Of a DNA stretch of 64,000 nucleotides, positions 43,747 through 55,120 are shown piece after piece. The stretch covers positions 62,001 through 126,000 of the forward strand of contig JPHH03000038.1 in assembly GCA_000750105.3 (NCBI GenBank). Reading direction: 5' to 3'. Under the pieces are notes generated by a model. That model did not search any database. It was not told the origin of the DNA and worked only from the letters and a program-made list of their open reading frames with translations. The stretch's first letter is position 1. Every line of letters starts with the position of its first letter. Source of the stretch: Tolypocladium sp. Sup5 PDA-1 (taxonomy: Eukaryota; Ascomycota; Sordariomycetes; Hypocreales; Ophiocordycipitaceae). The translations under genes and the position numbers were made by a program.

Positions 43747-44290
43747 TCAGATCTGAAAATTCAAAGACAGGCTGTGGAGTGGGTTAAACGTTATTGAGTT
43801 AATGAAGCGGTGAGTCAGGCCCAAACGGCGCATCACTCTATCTAGGGCATCATGGCCACCGTCGAGATAGACAGCACCGAGCATGGCTTCCAGAGCTGTT
43901 GCCATCATGTCCAGTGAAACAGCAATTGTCCCATGATTAGTAACAACACAGGTCTTAAGGCCGCGACTGAAGCCAATTTCGGCGAGGCTGGTGTTGCCAA
44001 TGACGGCATTGCGAATAGTGGTCCATTGCCCTAAGCAACAACGGGTCAGACATGTGGCCTCTGGTGCAGCGGGACTTTGGGTCTTGAATCGGACACAACA
44101 CACCTTTATTCAGATCGCGTTGAAGCCATAGGTGGCACAACCTCTCAGCGGCGGCTATGTCACCCTAGACGGCCAGATGGTCGTTTTTGCGAAGCCTGCG
44201 AACGTGGCCGTTGTCGATGAAGGTCGCTATGCCCTCAGCTCCAGCATGTAGCGCTTCGGCACACAAATATTTATCGACGAATGTGTAACA
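43747..44290 (-). pseudogene. RNase III-domain protein relic
   Basis: Minus-strand reading: KYLCAEALHAGAEGIATFID, RRLRKNDHLAV, TAG, GDIAAAERLCHLWLQRDLNK, then a plausible intron (about 44092-44026; GTGTGT...GCTTAG) joining in phase to WTTIRNAVIGNTSLAEIGFS, then DMMATALEAMLGAVYLDGGH and ALDRVMRRLGL, stop at 43747. This is the RNase III endonuclease fold: the A-V-x-G-D region (signature E-x-x-G-D replaced), the N-x-x-L/LAEIGF helix and the E-A-hhGAVY(L/h)D signature. The acidic ALEAMLGAVYLDGG motif keeps E and D. The in-frame TAG in the first signature (from CAG by one C-to-T change) and the missing N-terminus indicate a dead gene. Confidence 0.68.
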
Positions 44291-44299
44291 CCTTCACAT

Positions 44300-46305
44300 T
44301 GTGCAACTCTGGCGGCGTAAAGTGAGGTGAAGTCCATGGGTCGTGGGTAAATAAATATGAAGCTTGACTTATTACGTCGCTTCGATAAAACTATGAGGTT
44401 GACGAGGGCTAATGTACGGAAACGCGAGGGTTATTTATCGTCCTACAATCCGGAACGCATTCCAAAGCATGCCTCCGTTGAGACGACATAGACATCGTAG
44501 GTCTAGCAGGCAAGGAGCCGCACATATCGGAATCCTGGAAACTGCCCGTTTTAGGAGTGGTACAGAGTAGCCGTGCGTGGCGGGAGAGAAACATCTCGGA
44601 ACATCCACCAAGCAACACCCAACCTCACGTATTCGGAGTTGCTGAAAGATGGCCATGATTCAACAGTTATATCAGCCTGCCCATAATTGGTCACATTTAC
44701 CATTGGTCACACCCGGGCCACTTCTCTCATTATCCAATATTCTCCTTGTCGGTTGGCCGCATCTCTTGTGAGCTGTCGAAGGAACTCGTGAGTGTTGCTG
44801 AGGTTTGGTGATATCCTCATGCATTACGCCGCACTTGCTATCCACAGTATCTTTCGTTAGGAGGTCCCCGAGCCGCCTTGAACCAAGAAAAAAAGTATTA
44901 TTTAGTATGATGGGAACATACGATGACTAGATTCGCTGACCTCGTTTCACCCAATGCACAAGTGTCTTCTCAAAAGGAGCAGGGGGCCTGACTACCCTGC
45001 ACTGACGTCAAGAGTCACCCTCAAGTGAAGCATCTGCCTTTGAAAGGACTGCATGGAGCCGGAACGAGGCTGGTTCGTCTCTCTATTCGGACGAATCCGG
45101 TCAAATCCCAATACTGGGACTGCTACATTCTATGAAGACCCACAGAGTTGGAATGACAGGCACGACTGGTAGCAGTTCATGTTAACAAACTAATCACATT
45201 CCGGACGAGATTGCATTCCAGAGGTGGGATGAGTGCGAAATAAATACATTACCCGCACCGACATGGCATGTGCATCTCGTGATACTCACGGCAGTGACTC
45301 GGGAAGACGACCGATCTCAATCCGCTGTATCATTCGAGCAATGGATGGCGATATTCCCCATGAAATTGAGCTCTTCATCAACTAATACCTCACTGCCAAA
45401 AAGGCTCGGCAAATGGTGCAACAATTAGAGGGAACATACGCGGCCCGTATGTTTCTATCGCGGGAGCTGTTCGAACTGACGAATGCCCTTGGCTCCTCAT
45501 CGATCGATTTACGCTTGCGTGTTACACAGTCGCGCACTCCACCCTCGCCATCGTTATAGCTAACGATCTCTCTCAATTCCTGGCCGAAGAAAGCGCATGT
45601 TTGCTGCAGCGGTTGATGAGGTCGGATATGCCTCGCGAAGCGGGATGTAAGCGTACCTCTGACCTCTCCTGCAGGACCTCATAATCCGAGAGCGTCGAGG
45701 CCATTGCTTGGGCCGCGTGCCGGTGCCAGTGCTTGGCGAACGCAGCGTAAGTGCTCTGGTTCAAAAGCCAGTGCATGGTTTCTAATGGTATATAGGCCAT
45801 CTCAGATGGATTCTAGAGGCTTAGCAGCTGGAAAAGCCGAGCAACGAGCCACTCTGGAACAAAACATGGGCAGTTGACGCATACAACAGCGGGGGGAGAA
45901 CTGCCGAAGCTCACCATGGAGTGTGGATATCACTATTTTGCAGGGTTTGAAGCGCCCGAAAAGGTCAAAACAAAGCGGGCCAGTGCAGAGGGTTACCTCC
46001 CTTCGTCTATTGCAACACGAGCTCAATTTTGACAACATTGAGGTAGCCTTACCGCAATGAACGACACTTTTGGGCGAAATCCCAGGTAAGCTTGTCACTG
46101 GCATAGCATAGGTGATGACACAACGCCCGTCTCCGCTGGTAACTGCGACTTTTCTGAGTTATCAGGGCAACGAATCTAGCCCCTTTGTCGATGGTTCCTT
46201 TGGCAATTGGCCGTCGCGCAGTCAGGATCTCGTGGCCACACTAAGCTCAACATCTCACTAGGTTCCCGCTATGACGCGTTGAGAAACATGCATACACATC
46301 CGAGA
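44300..46305. other. gene-poor region
   Basis: No gene is supported. A minus-strand frame at 45573-45800 (IPLETMHWLLNQSTYAAFAK, HWHRHAAQAMASTLSDYEVL) reads like an exon but is isolated. The remaining frames are short with many stops. This is the longest nearly empty stretch next to the ATPase/methyltransferase gene's 3' end. Confidence 0.35.
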
Positions 46306-46311
46306 GGACAA

Positions 46312-49300
46312 CTAGGCCGCGTTCGCCGTTCTGGCTCTCTTCTTGGAAACGGCATTTGCCCCCGAATCGTCCACTTCCTTCTTTCGCAAATGCTCGAGGG
46401 CCTCGCCAATCATATGTGCAACCTGGCAGGCGATGGCAGGCGACTGTGCTCCAAGAACATCACAGTCCTGCGAGGGTTCAAGCCCATAGAACACAAAATC
46501 GTCCTTAAATCCCTGCAACCTCGCCAGCTCTCGAACTGTGAGCCGGTCTTGTCGAGCTTTCGGTTTGCATTAGCACAAGAGCTTTTCTCTCTCCCAACAT
46601 GACTTACTTGGGTGAATCAAGGATAGCGGACTACAACCTGAGAGGGCGACAGTTTCAGCGTTCATGTCTATTGCCAATCCTCCCTCAGCTGACGCAGGTT
46701 GTCCGGTCTGGTGGTTGTAAATGCACCTTGGAGTCTTGCCCGGCTCCCGGCTATCGGCCACGTCGGCTGTGCACACAAACCCACTCCCCCAAAGCAGTGC
46801 GGCACGAGGATTATTGAACGACAGGTCTCCAATATAGTCCTTGATTTTTTTCTGCGTCTGTGCAGGAGCGCAAGAATCTGTGGTGGTCGACGACCCTGGT
46901 CGCCTCATGCGAGCCCTGTGCAGGGCAGGGAATGGCGATGCAACAACAACAAGAGTACTTCTGTCTTGTGGAATATCGCAGATTTTTTGTGAAGCCAAAC
47001 TGATACGAACATTTTGGCCATGTTCAAGGCATTTCAATATGCTTTGCCCAAGCTTGTTGAGTGCGGAGCTGTGAAGCAAGGCCGGTGCCATCTGTAAAAC
47101 TGTGAATTCGGGTCCAAAATCAGAGTCCGTAACCGAATCCATGATATCGAGCGGTCTTAGAAATGACTCCAGATCGGGCATCTGTCGATTTCCCGGATTG
47201 AGTGCGAAGTATGTGTTCTTTCCGGCGATAAGGGCAATGGTAGGGTGGCTGGTTGGCGGGAGAAGCTGAAAGGACGGAAAGTCACGAAACACACTCTGAG
47301 GCGTCCCGTCGAATACCTTACAATCCGGGTATCGAGCCTGCATAAGCTGGTTAGCTCCAGCAATATCAAAGCATGTTTGTGGGGACTGACCCTCCACGTC
47401 ATGTGACGAAACTCGTCAAAGCCAATGCCAGCAAACACAGTAGAGCTTATGCCTTCTCTGAAGCCCTCCAACGGACCGAGGACGTCCGGAGTGAGGTCAA
47501 CCAAATAGGCCGGGGAGGTCACGGCCAGGCCATCTAGCTTGCGTCGACCCTGTCGCCCAAGAATCTCCGGGGCCAGCGGCATGTACGTTACCATGGCGTT
47601 GTTGCTTTCACGGGCGTAGCGACAAAAAAACCTGGTGTTGCCGATGTCGTCTGTAAGTCGAGCATTAGCTGGGGGCAACGGTAATGAATCTCCGCCCGCC
47701 GACCTTACCTGGAGGGGGTTGGACGTGGTATGTCACCTCAAACTCGGGGGGGAGAACGTGAGCTTCGAGTATATTGTCGACCACGATAATTTCAGCATCA
47801 AGTCGTGATCCCATTACCTCATATGCAGAGAAATGCAAAAGAAGCTCATTTCCGATGCTATGTGATGCTTCAGTGTCTGTGGATGGGGCTGAATGTTGGA
47901 ATAGGGGTTCCGCGGCTAGTGAAGAGTACAAGGTGGCGGTCAAATGGACAGATTTGACAGCGCACTCATCTCCACTATGCACCTCGCGAATCAGGGCAAT
48001 GTACTCCGAAGGGCTCTTGGAGGCAAGTCGGATTCGAAAAAATGTGTCCGTCTCAAATCTACACCCTAAGCGTTTGCATATGAGGCTAGAGTAGTCGGGG
48101 ATATCTTTGGCTGGCTGTCAACGTGGAGGGATATCAGCGGAGCTCATCATTATTTTCGCGATGCTTACCTTGCAGCTTGCCCGCCTCATCATTCGTGAAT
48201 ACGAAATCCCAGAGGCAATCGCGGATAACTCTTCCCGACGCCACGTTTCCCATGTCATCCAGTCCTCGTGCCAATCCGATAAATCTGGGCCAGCAACTGG
48301 AGACTTCGGCCAGAGCGATCCGCCATCATCGGGGCATTCAGAGTGGATTGCACGGTTCTCTTCGTGACAGGCAATGTGGCCCTCTGCAAAATGCGGCATT
48401 GCGGTCACGTCTCCTCCATTGCAATCATGGCGTTGTGTGAATCCCGTCGTCTGGCATCCAGCAGGGGCAATACCCTCTTTTGACAGTGCCCCCTTAGGCT
48501 GTAGGCTCAGCAAGGCGATAGGTGCAGGAGGCACGCCAAAAAATGCCATAGCTCCTTGCCGAGATACCATCGGAAAATAGGCTTCAAACTCGTGAAGCCC
48601 TCTGAAGGTAGCTCTGCAGCTGCTCCGAGAGACCACTTGGCGGGGACATTCACATGGGCTGGTCGTACCCACATTTGTACCTGGTTGGTCAAATTGTCAT
48701 GATCGTGGACCCAGGTTTAAGTGGGGGTGTGGACATACTGTTTGCTTCGACCAACTCTTCGTATCTGTGATGACAAGAACTCATCCTGTGAAGGGTTACA
48801 TTGTAGAGAATTGTTGGTCCGTATAAATGGGCGACGATACCGCTTTCATTTCCAGTCCATCGGACCACGACCTCGTTTGAGGACATGGTATCAACTTGTA
48901 TGCGGCGAGGTGTCTGTCGGATGCGATCGCGTGCGAGTCTTTGAACCACACCCATCTGTGCGAACGCCGATGGAAAATTACTGTACACCTCGCTGGAGGC
49001 TAACTGAAAAAGATCTTCCACAATATGGTCGCAGGAGAACTCATCCGTTTCCACCAGCCCGTCCCCTGCGATCACTGACAAGTCGCAAGGGCATTCCTCA
49101 TGGGCCTTGCGGAAATCAAACCATTTACCATGAATGCGAAGGAGCCTTTCAGAAGAGGTGTACATGACATCGAGCCCTGTGTCACCTCCCTTCACGGCCA
49201 TGATTTCGATGCTTGATAGCTTCGGATCCAATGAGAGGCTCGCCCTGAGCATTCTCAGAACATTGGCACTGAATGTACCTTTCAGCTCATTGATTGGCTC

Positions 49301-50793
49301 GGAGGATGTGAAAAGACGTAGTCTTTCTTCCTGAGGTGTACGGAGAAGTAGATGACTCCTAAAGATCTTCCAGAGGGGTCTGGCAATCTTCATTGGACGC
49401 TTCTTCAAGTGGTTCTGAATGATCTTGGCCTTTCCTCTGGCTCGTCAGCCCATGTCATCATGCAAGACCGAAAACATACCTGATGGGCGACGTCTGACTC
49501 TTCGTCAGAAAAGAAGAAGTCTGCCGGTGCAATTTTCCTTATGTAACCCCACATTACTTCTACCATGTCTCTTGGTAGGAACCTTTCCGCAAAGGCAATG
49601 TCCGGGCAGTGCTCCTGGCTGAATAGGCTGATATAGCGCCGAATGATGTCCTCATTTCCACAAGTGATGGCTTTCCCCCAGATCTTAGCCAGCATTTGAG
49701 CCTCTTCATTCTGATCTGTTAGGCGCTCTCGGTCGCGATTGATGTAGCCCCGAGAAAAGTTGTAGCAGAAGACGTATCTCAGCCCGTTAGGACTACAGCT
49801 CGAAACGTGGAGTCCTTTGAGATATACCTTGCCAGCAAACTCCTTATCCAAGATGAGATCTCCATGTTCGGTGTGGATGATTGTGTCACCTGGCGGGCCA
49901 CAGAGGTCGATCGCAATCTTTGTCCATAACCGGAATTCTTGTTCAGTTATTCTCTTACCGCTTTCTCCCTTCCCTTTGGATATTCTCACGGCCACGTCTT
50001 CCCAGATGTTCGAGATCAACGACTTTCGAATCTGTATCTCTTCTCTTTTCGAGAACGCCATCTTCATCCTTTCTATTGATTCGGCTTTTGGCTGAGACAA
50101 CCGGCAGTAGAATCGATCTCGATCACGGCCACGAAATCCGAAATTCCAATAGTAGGAACTGGCGCTTATGCGAACAGAATGATCGTTCCGGCGCATGACT
50201 AACGCAGCAAGTTTGAAGCCTTCTCCGTGGATGCCAGCAAGCTTGTCATTATTTGCTTTGCTTGTATTCCCCAAACTCAAATGACGCATCTCCAGCTTGG
50301 CTTTGAAGTTCGTTAGCTCAAGGTTTCCCACTTTTTTGTTGAAACGAATAAAACCTAGCAGATCCTGGGCAATTTCGCCATCCGTGTTCCCGACAAGCCG
50401 GCGAACAACAATTTGGATTTGAGTTGGGGTTTCACTCCACGTTGGCAAAAACGATCGAGGATCGAGATGGAACGAATCAATGATGGCGTCTTTCCTGCCA
50501 TTGGATAAGTATAAAAGAGCTAGAATCTTCATTGATGCGAAGTCATACCAATTCTGATAGAACTCGCGAAATGCCTCGATCGGACCCCAGTTCTTCACGT
50601 AGTCCTTGCTTAGCCCCAGGGCGAGAGTCGTTGGGTAAGGCTCGTCCAAGTCCTCAGAAAGAGACTCCTTGTCGCTTTCGTAACATGATGACGAGTCATG
50701 TTCATTAAACGAATTCTCCATAGCAGAGATGGCGTTTCTAAACTCTTCCAAGCAAAATAAAGTGGTATATGTAGACGAATGTTTTTCGAACAT
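46312..50793 (-). CDS. GHKL ATPase fused to cytosine-methyltransferase-like (catalytically dead) domain
   Basis: Seven exons (50793-49480, 49429-48739, 48680-48169, 48114-47709, 47650-47391, 47346-46608, 46556-46312) encode 1388 aa. The six introns (44-58 nt) have GT donors and AG acceptors, five with a CTRAY branch point, and keep phase without any stop. ATG 50793 is directly preceded by an in-frame TGA. Residues ~55-435: Hsp90/MutL/MORC-type ATPase with E77-x3-N81 (AFREFYQNWYD) and GIHGEGFKLA (187-196). Middle region ~440-840 is of unknown fold; ~840-975 is BAH-like in position (SEYIALIREVHSGDEC). Residues ~1020-1385: C5-methyltransferase fold like RID/DNMT1: motif I-like DLTPDVLGPLEGF (1026-1038), FDE (1052-1054), IPQDRSTLVVVAS (1186-1198), LTVRELARLQGF (1313-1324). 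The PCQ loop is replaced by IAGKNTY (1101-1107) and ENV by QMA (1146-1148), so catalysis is unlikely. Predicted nuclear silencing or DNA-structural factor (inference). Confidence 0.82.
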
Positions 50794-50889
50794 TTGTCAG
50801 CAGCTGTCATAGGCATGCTGAGAGTATTGGAGTTCATGTCAGTGTTGTTGGAAAGATATAATTTGTTTGTTTGGATGATTTGCATTTAC

Positions 50890-51240
50890 AATATTACAGT
50901 ATAGCACATGATTGATTTGGAATGCATGAGCCCGACTCTCTAAGCTTGGCATGTCCCTCGCACGACGCAGCAGGTAAAGCCAAAACCGGCCTGAATCACG
51001 TTAGCATTTCCGAACAATTCCCCCACTATCTGAGCCCCGCTGCCCCATCTAAATCGTTGCGTAAAAGCCACTCTTGGCTTATTGCCACATGCTAACACGC
51101 ATGGTAACAAGCCAGAAGGAAGTACAGTGAGTGTGGATACATACTGTAAGAAAAGCCCTGATTCATCAAACCGCTTTTGGGAAATGGTTAACTCCCACCG
51201 GAGCTGAACGTGGTAAAAGGGCGTGCGTCGTATTGACACA
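50890..51240. other. upstream flank, no gene seen
   Basis: Region 5' of the ATPase fusion gene. A minus-strand 99-codon frame (50940-51239) ends in a small Gly/Cys-containing segment (GFGFTCCVVRGTCQA), but nothing supports it as a gene. Confidence 0.3.
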
Positions 51241-51249
51241 GCTCCATAC

Positions 51250-51830
51250 CTCTAGAGTTACATACCGAGTGCAAGAAACGCTGACCGCCAAAATGCTGGA
51301 AATAGCCGCCTGCTCCGACTATCACCATAGTCACTCCTTGTTGAATGACTTGTCTCACGCTCTAAAGCCAATGCAGGCCGGCTGCGCTCAACTCCAGAGC
51401 GACTTCAACGCAACACAGACGAATGATGAAGACGTCGTGCGCGGTTTAAGCAAAATTATATAGGAATGTTCCAGCGGAGGTGCTTGAAAGTCGTTCAAGC
51501 TTCCGAAAATTAAACACTGTTGTTTGCGCACACCGTAACATCGGAGACGACCTGATGGCGCAGATGCGGTTAATGGATGGGTTTTTGGTCAAGCTTCACG
51601 ACAAGATTGAACAACTTGGCCATTTTGTTTCTCATATCCGCAAAACGAGGAGGCTGATGTAGCTAGCTCTATCACGCAGTCAGAGAAGCTTGTGTCAGAT
51701 GCGCTAGCAGCCAACGCCTTCAAGAAGCCATTGGCAGCTGCTCCTGCCACTGACAAGGGGACTTCTACTTTTGTCGCGGCAATCCAGCATATTTTGAGGT
51801 ACGTGAATGGTGGGAGGTGTAACAAAGAAA
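51250..51830 (+). pseudogene. coiled-coil protein relic
   Basis: Plus-strand pieces in changing frames: LTAKMLEIAACSDYHHSHSL with LKPMQAGCAQLQSDF (about 51275-51410), DDLMAQMRLMDGFLVKLHDK with EQLGHFVSHIRKTRR (about 51545-51655) and SITQSEKLVSDALAANAFKK with STFVAAIQHILRYV (about 51668-51800). All are helical with heptad-like Leu/Ile spacing. Stops and frame changes separate them. Family unknown. Confidence 0.4.
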
Positions 51831-52369
51831 CTCAGCGGCCGGCTTGCTGGACCTGGCCTAATCTAGACGTGCAATACTATCGAACGCGGAATGTCTGGTC
51901 CGCTGACGCCTGAGTGTGTTTTGGGCTCTGACCGGCGACTCAATGGCCTCGAACGCCCGCCACATACCACTGGATTATGAGGTCAGAGTGAGCGAATTGG
52001 CAGATGCATTGAATGTGGGTTCGAGAATTTGGCCTGCTATCGCATACACACAAGGAAGAAGTCTAAGGAGGCACTTGATTTTCTAACCTAATGATGGAAT
52101 AAGTAAGTTAGGTCTCCTATACTTGTGCTATCTGAGGGGCAGCCTAGTATTGCTGTAGGTTGCCGTTGTGTGGCTGTAGGCAGTAGCTGCACTGCCTGAA
52201 GCTATTCCCAACCTTTCGTCTTTGACATCGGCAGGCCTGGGCATTTGCCCCCAGCGACGGTTGGATGAGCTTGTTAGGATGTCCTTCCAGGACCTGGGGC
52301 TAGTGCTCACCTCGATGAAGTGGCGCCAGAAAGAGAACCAAAGGCCGCTGCCTCTTTGCTCGTCCTTCG
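51831..52369. other. no supported gene
   Basis: Short open frames only. Leads into the second copy of the 252-bp direct repeat. Confidence 0.3.
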
Positions 52370-52621
52370 CCTCTTTCTCGCAACCGCCGGTTCATTCTGC
52401 CTAGCGGCTCGCCGAGCGGCCCTGCGAGAGACTTCGTCCTCCGTATCCCCAATTTGCGCCTGAGTCAGGACGTAACCGTGGTGGGGTAATGCTTTACCCA
52501 CTTGCTGAGAGCTCGTGTAGAGGAACGTTGGCCACACAACCCTGGCCAACCCTTCACCCGCCAGCGGTCTCTGGCTAGTTGAATCCTACTTCCGCTCGCG
52601 CCTCTGGTTCTTATGCGGCGG
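52370..52621 (-). repeat. 252-bp direct repeat, copy 2
   Basis: Gap-free partner of 41750-42001, 10,620 bp away in the same orientation. The encoded minus-strand pattern is the same (PPHKNQRR, GLARVVWPTFLYTSS, GYVLTQAQIGDTEDEVSRRA, basic tail). This copy stays open a little further at its 3' end. The two copies bracket the RNase III relic and the intact ATPase/methyltransferase gene. Confidence 0.8.
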
Positions 52622-54045
52622 AGCTGGTGAAGTGGACGGCTTCGGGGCGTGCTGGACCGGAGACACTGGGAGCGATTGCCATTCGTTAAGAGACGTCAGC
52701 TCGAATATTACAAAGGCGAGCTCCTCGTCCATGGCGCTATTTCAGCAGAGGAGCACAGGATTCTTGCCTTCTTTTCACGGGGATAGCTCAGAAATACAAA
52801 CCATTACGCTCAGCCCCTTGTCGTCCGCTAACCCTTCGGCTCCGAGGTTCCGTGCTATTGTTCCCGTTGGAGAAATTGCGCTGTATTCATATACCGACGA
52901 CGGCATGGAATGGTTGAGGACACAGCTGATCAACCTGAACGGACTGGAGGAAGGCGTCAGACTTGTCATCCTGGGGCTGGCTATGTTGGGGGTTAAGTGG
53001 CGGTTCGCGTAGCCACCCGGCCTTGTTGTGATGGGGGCCCCACGTAGGTTGAAGCGTATTCGCGACGGTGGCTTGGCTATTGAGGGCGTAGTTCTTGGCT
53101 ATCTAGTTAGTTATCCCCTCCTTAAGGATCTTAGCGAATCAGCGTCAATCGAGCATTTCGGCACCGCCACGCTTGACTACTTCACCTTGGGAGACAGGAG
53201 AGTTGCCGCGAAAGTTTTGTCGTCTACAAGCTGCAGTGAGACGACGGGTATATTGTGACATAGATGATCCTCATCTCGATCATGGAAGGCAAAGCCTAGA
53301 ATGTTTGTTCCAGGGCGCAAAGCCCCGAAGGCTTGATGCCTCAGCAATTGTTTGTTGACGTTGAGGAAGTTCTTGCGTCCGTCGACATCTCTAATGGTAG
53401 TGATGACCTCAAGACCTTGCAAACATTGAAGGAGAAGGGTACATCTCTTGACCCGTATCTGGTCTCCGTAGCCAACGCCCGCCATGGACAAACCCCGAAG
53501 CGATTGCCCGTTTTGATTTCCTAATTTACGTCCTGTGGCTATCTACAGGTCATTTGGCAACTCCTTGAGCATGTCCTCTCGTAGCAGTCGAAATTGGCTG
53601 TCAGCGTGTAAAGCCGCGCGTTGTTGGACGTCGACGTCGAAAGCTTCCTGTGCTGTCCGGAAGAAAGGCTCCTGCGTGGAGAGAAAATCATCCGTCGTGG
53701 GATGGATGGCGATTTTCTTGTAGTCAGCGAAGTCGTTGTCATGTCTGCCGCCTGCAGAGAACCCGTGTTCGCGGTGCCATCAATTTTTATACGACCTATC
53801 ACGAACCGACAACAGATGCTCATATGAGCTCGGCAACGACCGTCTCGATGGCGACTATGACTAGACTCCATCCAACCCAGGCGGTTGCTTTAACATGACA
53901 AACAAAGGGAGGCTGGTTGGACAGTTCGAACGCAGGGTTTCTTGGCTAAGGAGGGTCCCCCGCAGTAAGCTGTCTATCTGCACGTGGGAAGCGCAGATTG
54001 CCGAAATGTACGGCAGCGGTATGTATGTAGCAGTGAGCCTGTTGC
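52622..54045. other. region of unidentified traces
   Basis: A plus-strand frame runs from about 52632 to 53258 with one TAG at 53010-53012 (before: PRFRAIVPVGEIALYSYTDD; after: LAIEGVVLGYLVSYPLLKDL). The opposite strand also has open stretches, so I cannot say which is real. No domain is recognised. Confidence 0.3.
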
Positions 54046-54049
54046 TCAT

Positions 54050-55120
54050 CCTAGTCACTGGAGCGCGTCGAGGCTGTCTAACCTCCAAATTTGGCGGCCC
54101 GTCATTAGTGAGCCAGGCTACGATGTGTCTCCACCCGTGTGTGGCGGATTGATTCCAGTAAATGGAGCGGCGAGTCTGTCTAACCGCCGGGTTTGGCGAG
54201 TTCAAGACGTAGCGTAAGTGTAGTGAGCCTGGTCGCGAACTTACAGTATCCCAATGAGATGAAGCTGCGAGTCTGTGTGACAAGTTTGCAGGCAAGCTCA
54301 CTACAGATGCTGAATGTTCGGTCCGCCAAACTCAGCTGATAGTAATTTTGTAGACAATGTGCGGCCAGGCTCTCCATCGACCCTGTCGTCTAATCCGACA
54401 ACCTAGGCGATTAACCGGCCTCGCAGCTCCATTGACTGAGATTAATTCGCCGCATATGGCTGCAAACTACGCTAGGCTCACTATTAACACTGGCTGTTCA
54501 ATACGCCATATACTGCTGTATAGAATTGACGGCCGGTCTTACTACTGACGCTGGCTATTCGCAGCAACGCACATTACCGACACCGCTGCCCAATCTGCCA
54601 AACTCGGCAGCCAACAATTCGAAGCCAGGCTCACTCTAGCGGAGTCCGGCGCAATAGACAGCCAGCTCAGTAGGCAGTTCGTAGCCGAGTGTTAACACTG
54701 CTATGCACGTCAAAATCAGTTACTGTGCCATCCAATTCGTATCGCTTCCTTTACTGTGATTAACTGGCCAGGCTCGCCATTGACGTCGACCGTTCAATCC
54801 GCCAAACTCAGCTGTGGACAATGCGCAACCATGTTCTCTACAGGCGAGTTTGGCGGATTGGACAGTTAGCTCAGTAGACAATTTGTAGTGAGCTCACTAT
54901 TGACACTGCTGTTGAATTCGCCAAAGACAACGTTTAGAGAGATTCAGCGCTCCATTCACTGTGATCAACTCGCGACCGGGCTCGCTGCCGACCGCTATCC
55001 AACCCGCCAAATTCGACATTTAGCCACTACGCGACCGGGCCCACTAACGCTGTCTGCTCAATCCGCCAATCTCGGCGGTTAGCCAATTCGCGGATGGGGT
55101 CACTACTAACGCTGACTGTT
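54050..55120. repeat. degenerate tandem repeat in mixed orientation
   Basis: About 1.1 kb built from a diverged ~60-80-bp unit. Recurrent blocks are CCAGGCTCACTATTGAC, AACGCTGGCTGTTCAATCCG, CCGCCAAACTCAGCTG and TTAGCCAATTCGC. Clear plus-orientation instances of the CCGCCAAACTC block lie near 54321, 54592 (diverged), 54798, 55008 and 55062. Inverted instances (GTTTGGCGGATTGGACAG; GTTTGGCGAG) lie near 54190 and 54846. The pair around 54795-54870 could fold back as a hairpin. The same core (GCCAAACTTGGCTGTTA) is found in the dispersed repeat near 27 kb, so the two are related. No coding potential. Confidence 0.75.

Noticed and set aside
46608..47346. Possible hidden PCQ/ENV catalytic motifs in another frame or missed exon of the methyltransferase-like domain
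   Set aside because: Read through all three minus-strand frames; no PCQ or ENV was found, and flanking motifs lie in the used frame at the expected spacing, so the loss appears real.
48507..48740. Alternative reading frame with protein-like text next to the ATPase gene (apparent frameshift between exons 2 and 3)
   Set aside because: A canonical 58-nt intron (48738-48681) joins exon 2 to exon 3 in phase and removes the need for a frameshift; the other frame is a shadow.
41750..52621. LTR retrotransposon interpretation of the 252-bp direct repeats
   Set aside because: No TG...CA ends, primer-binding site, reverse transcriptase or integrase between them, and the repeats themselves encode a peptide; LTRs are not supported.
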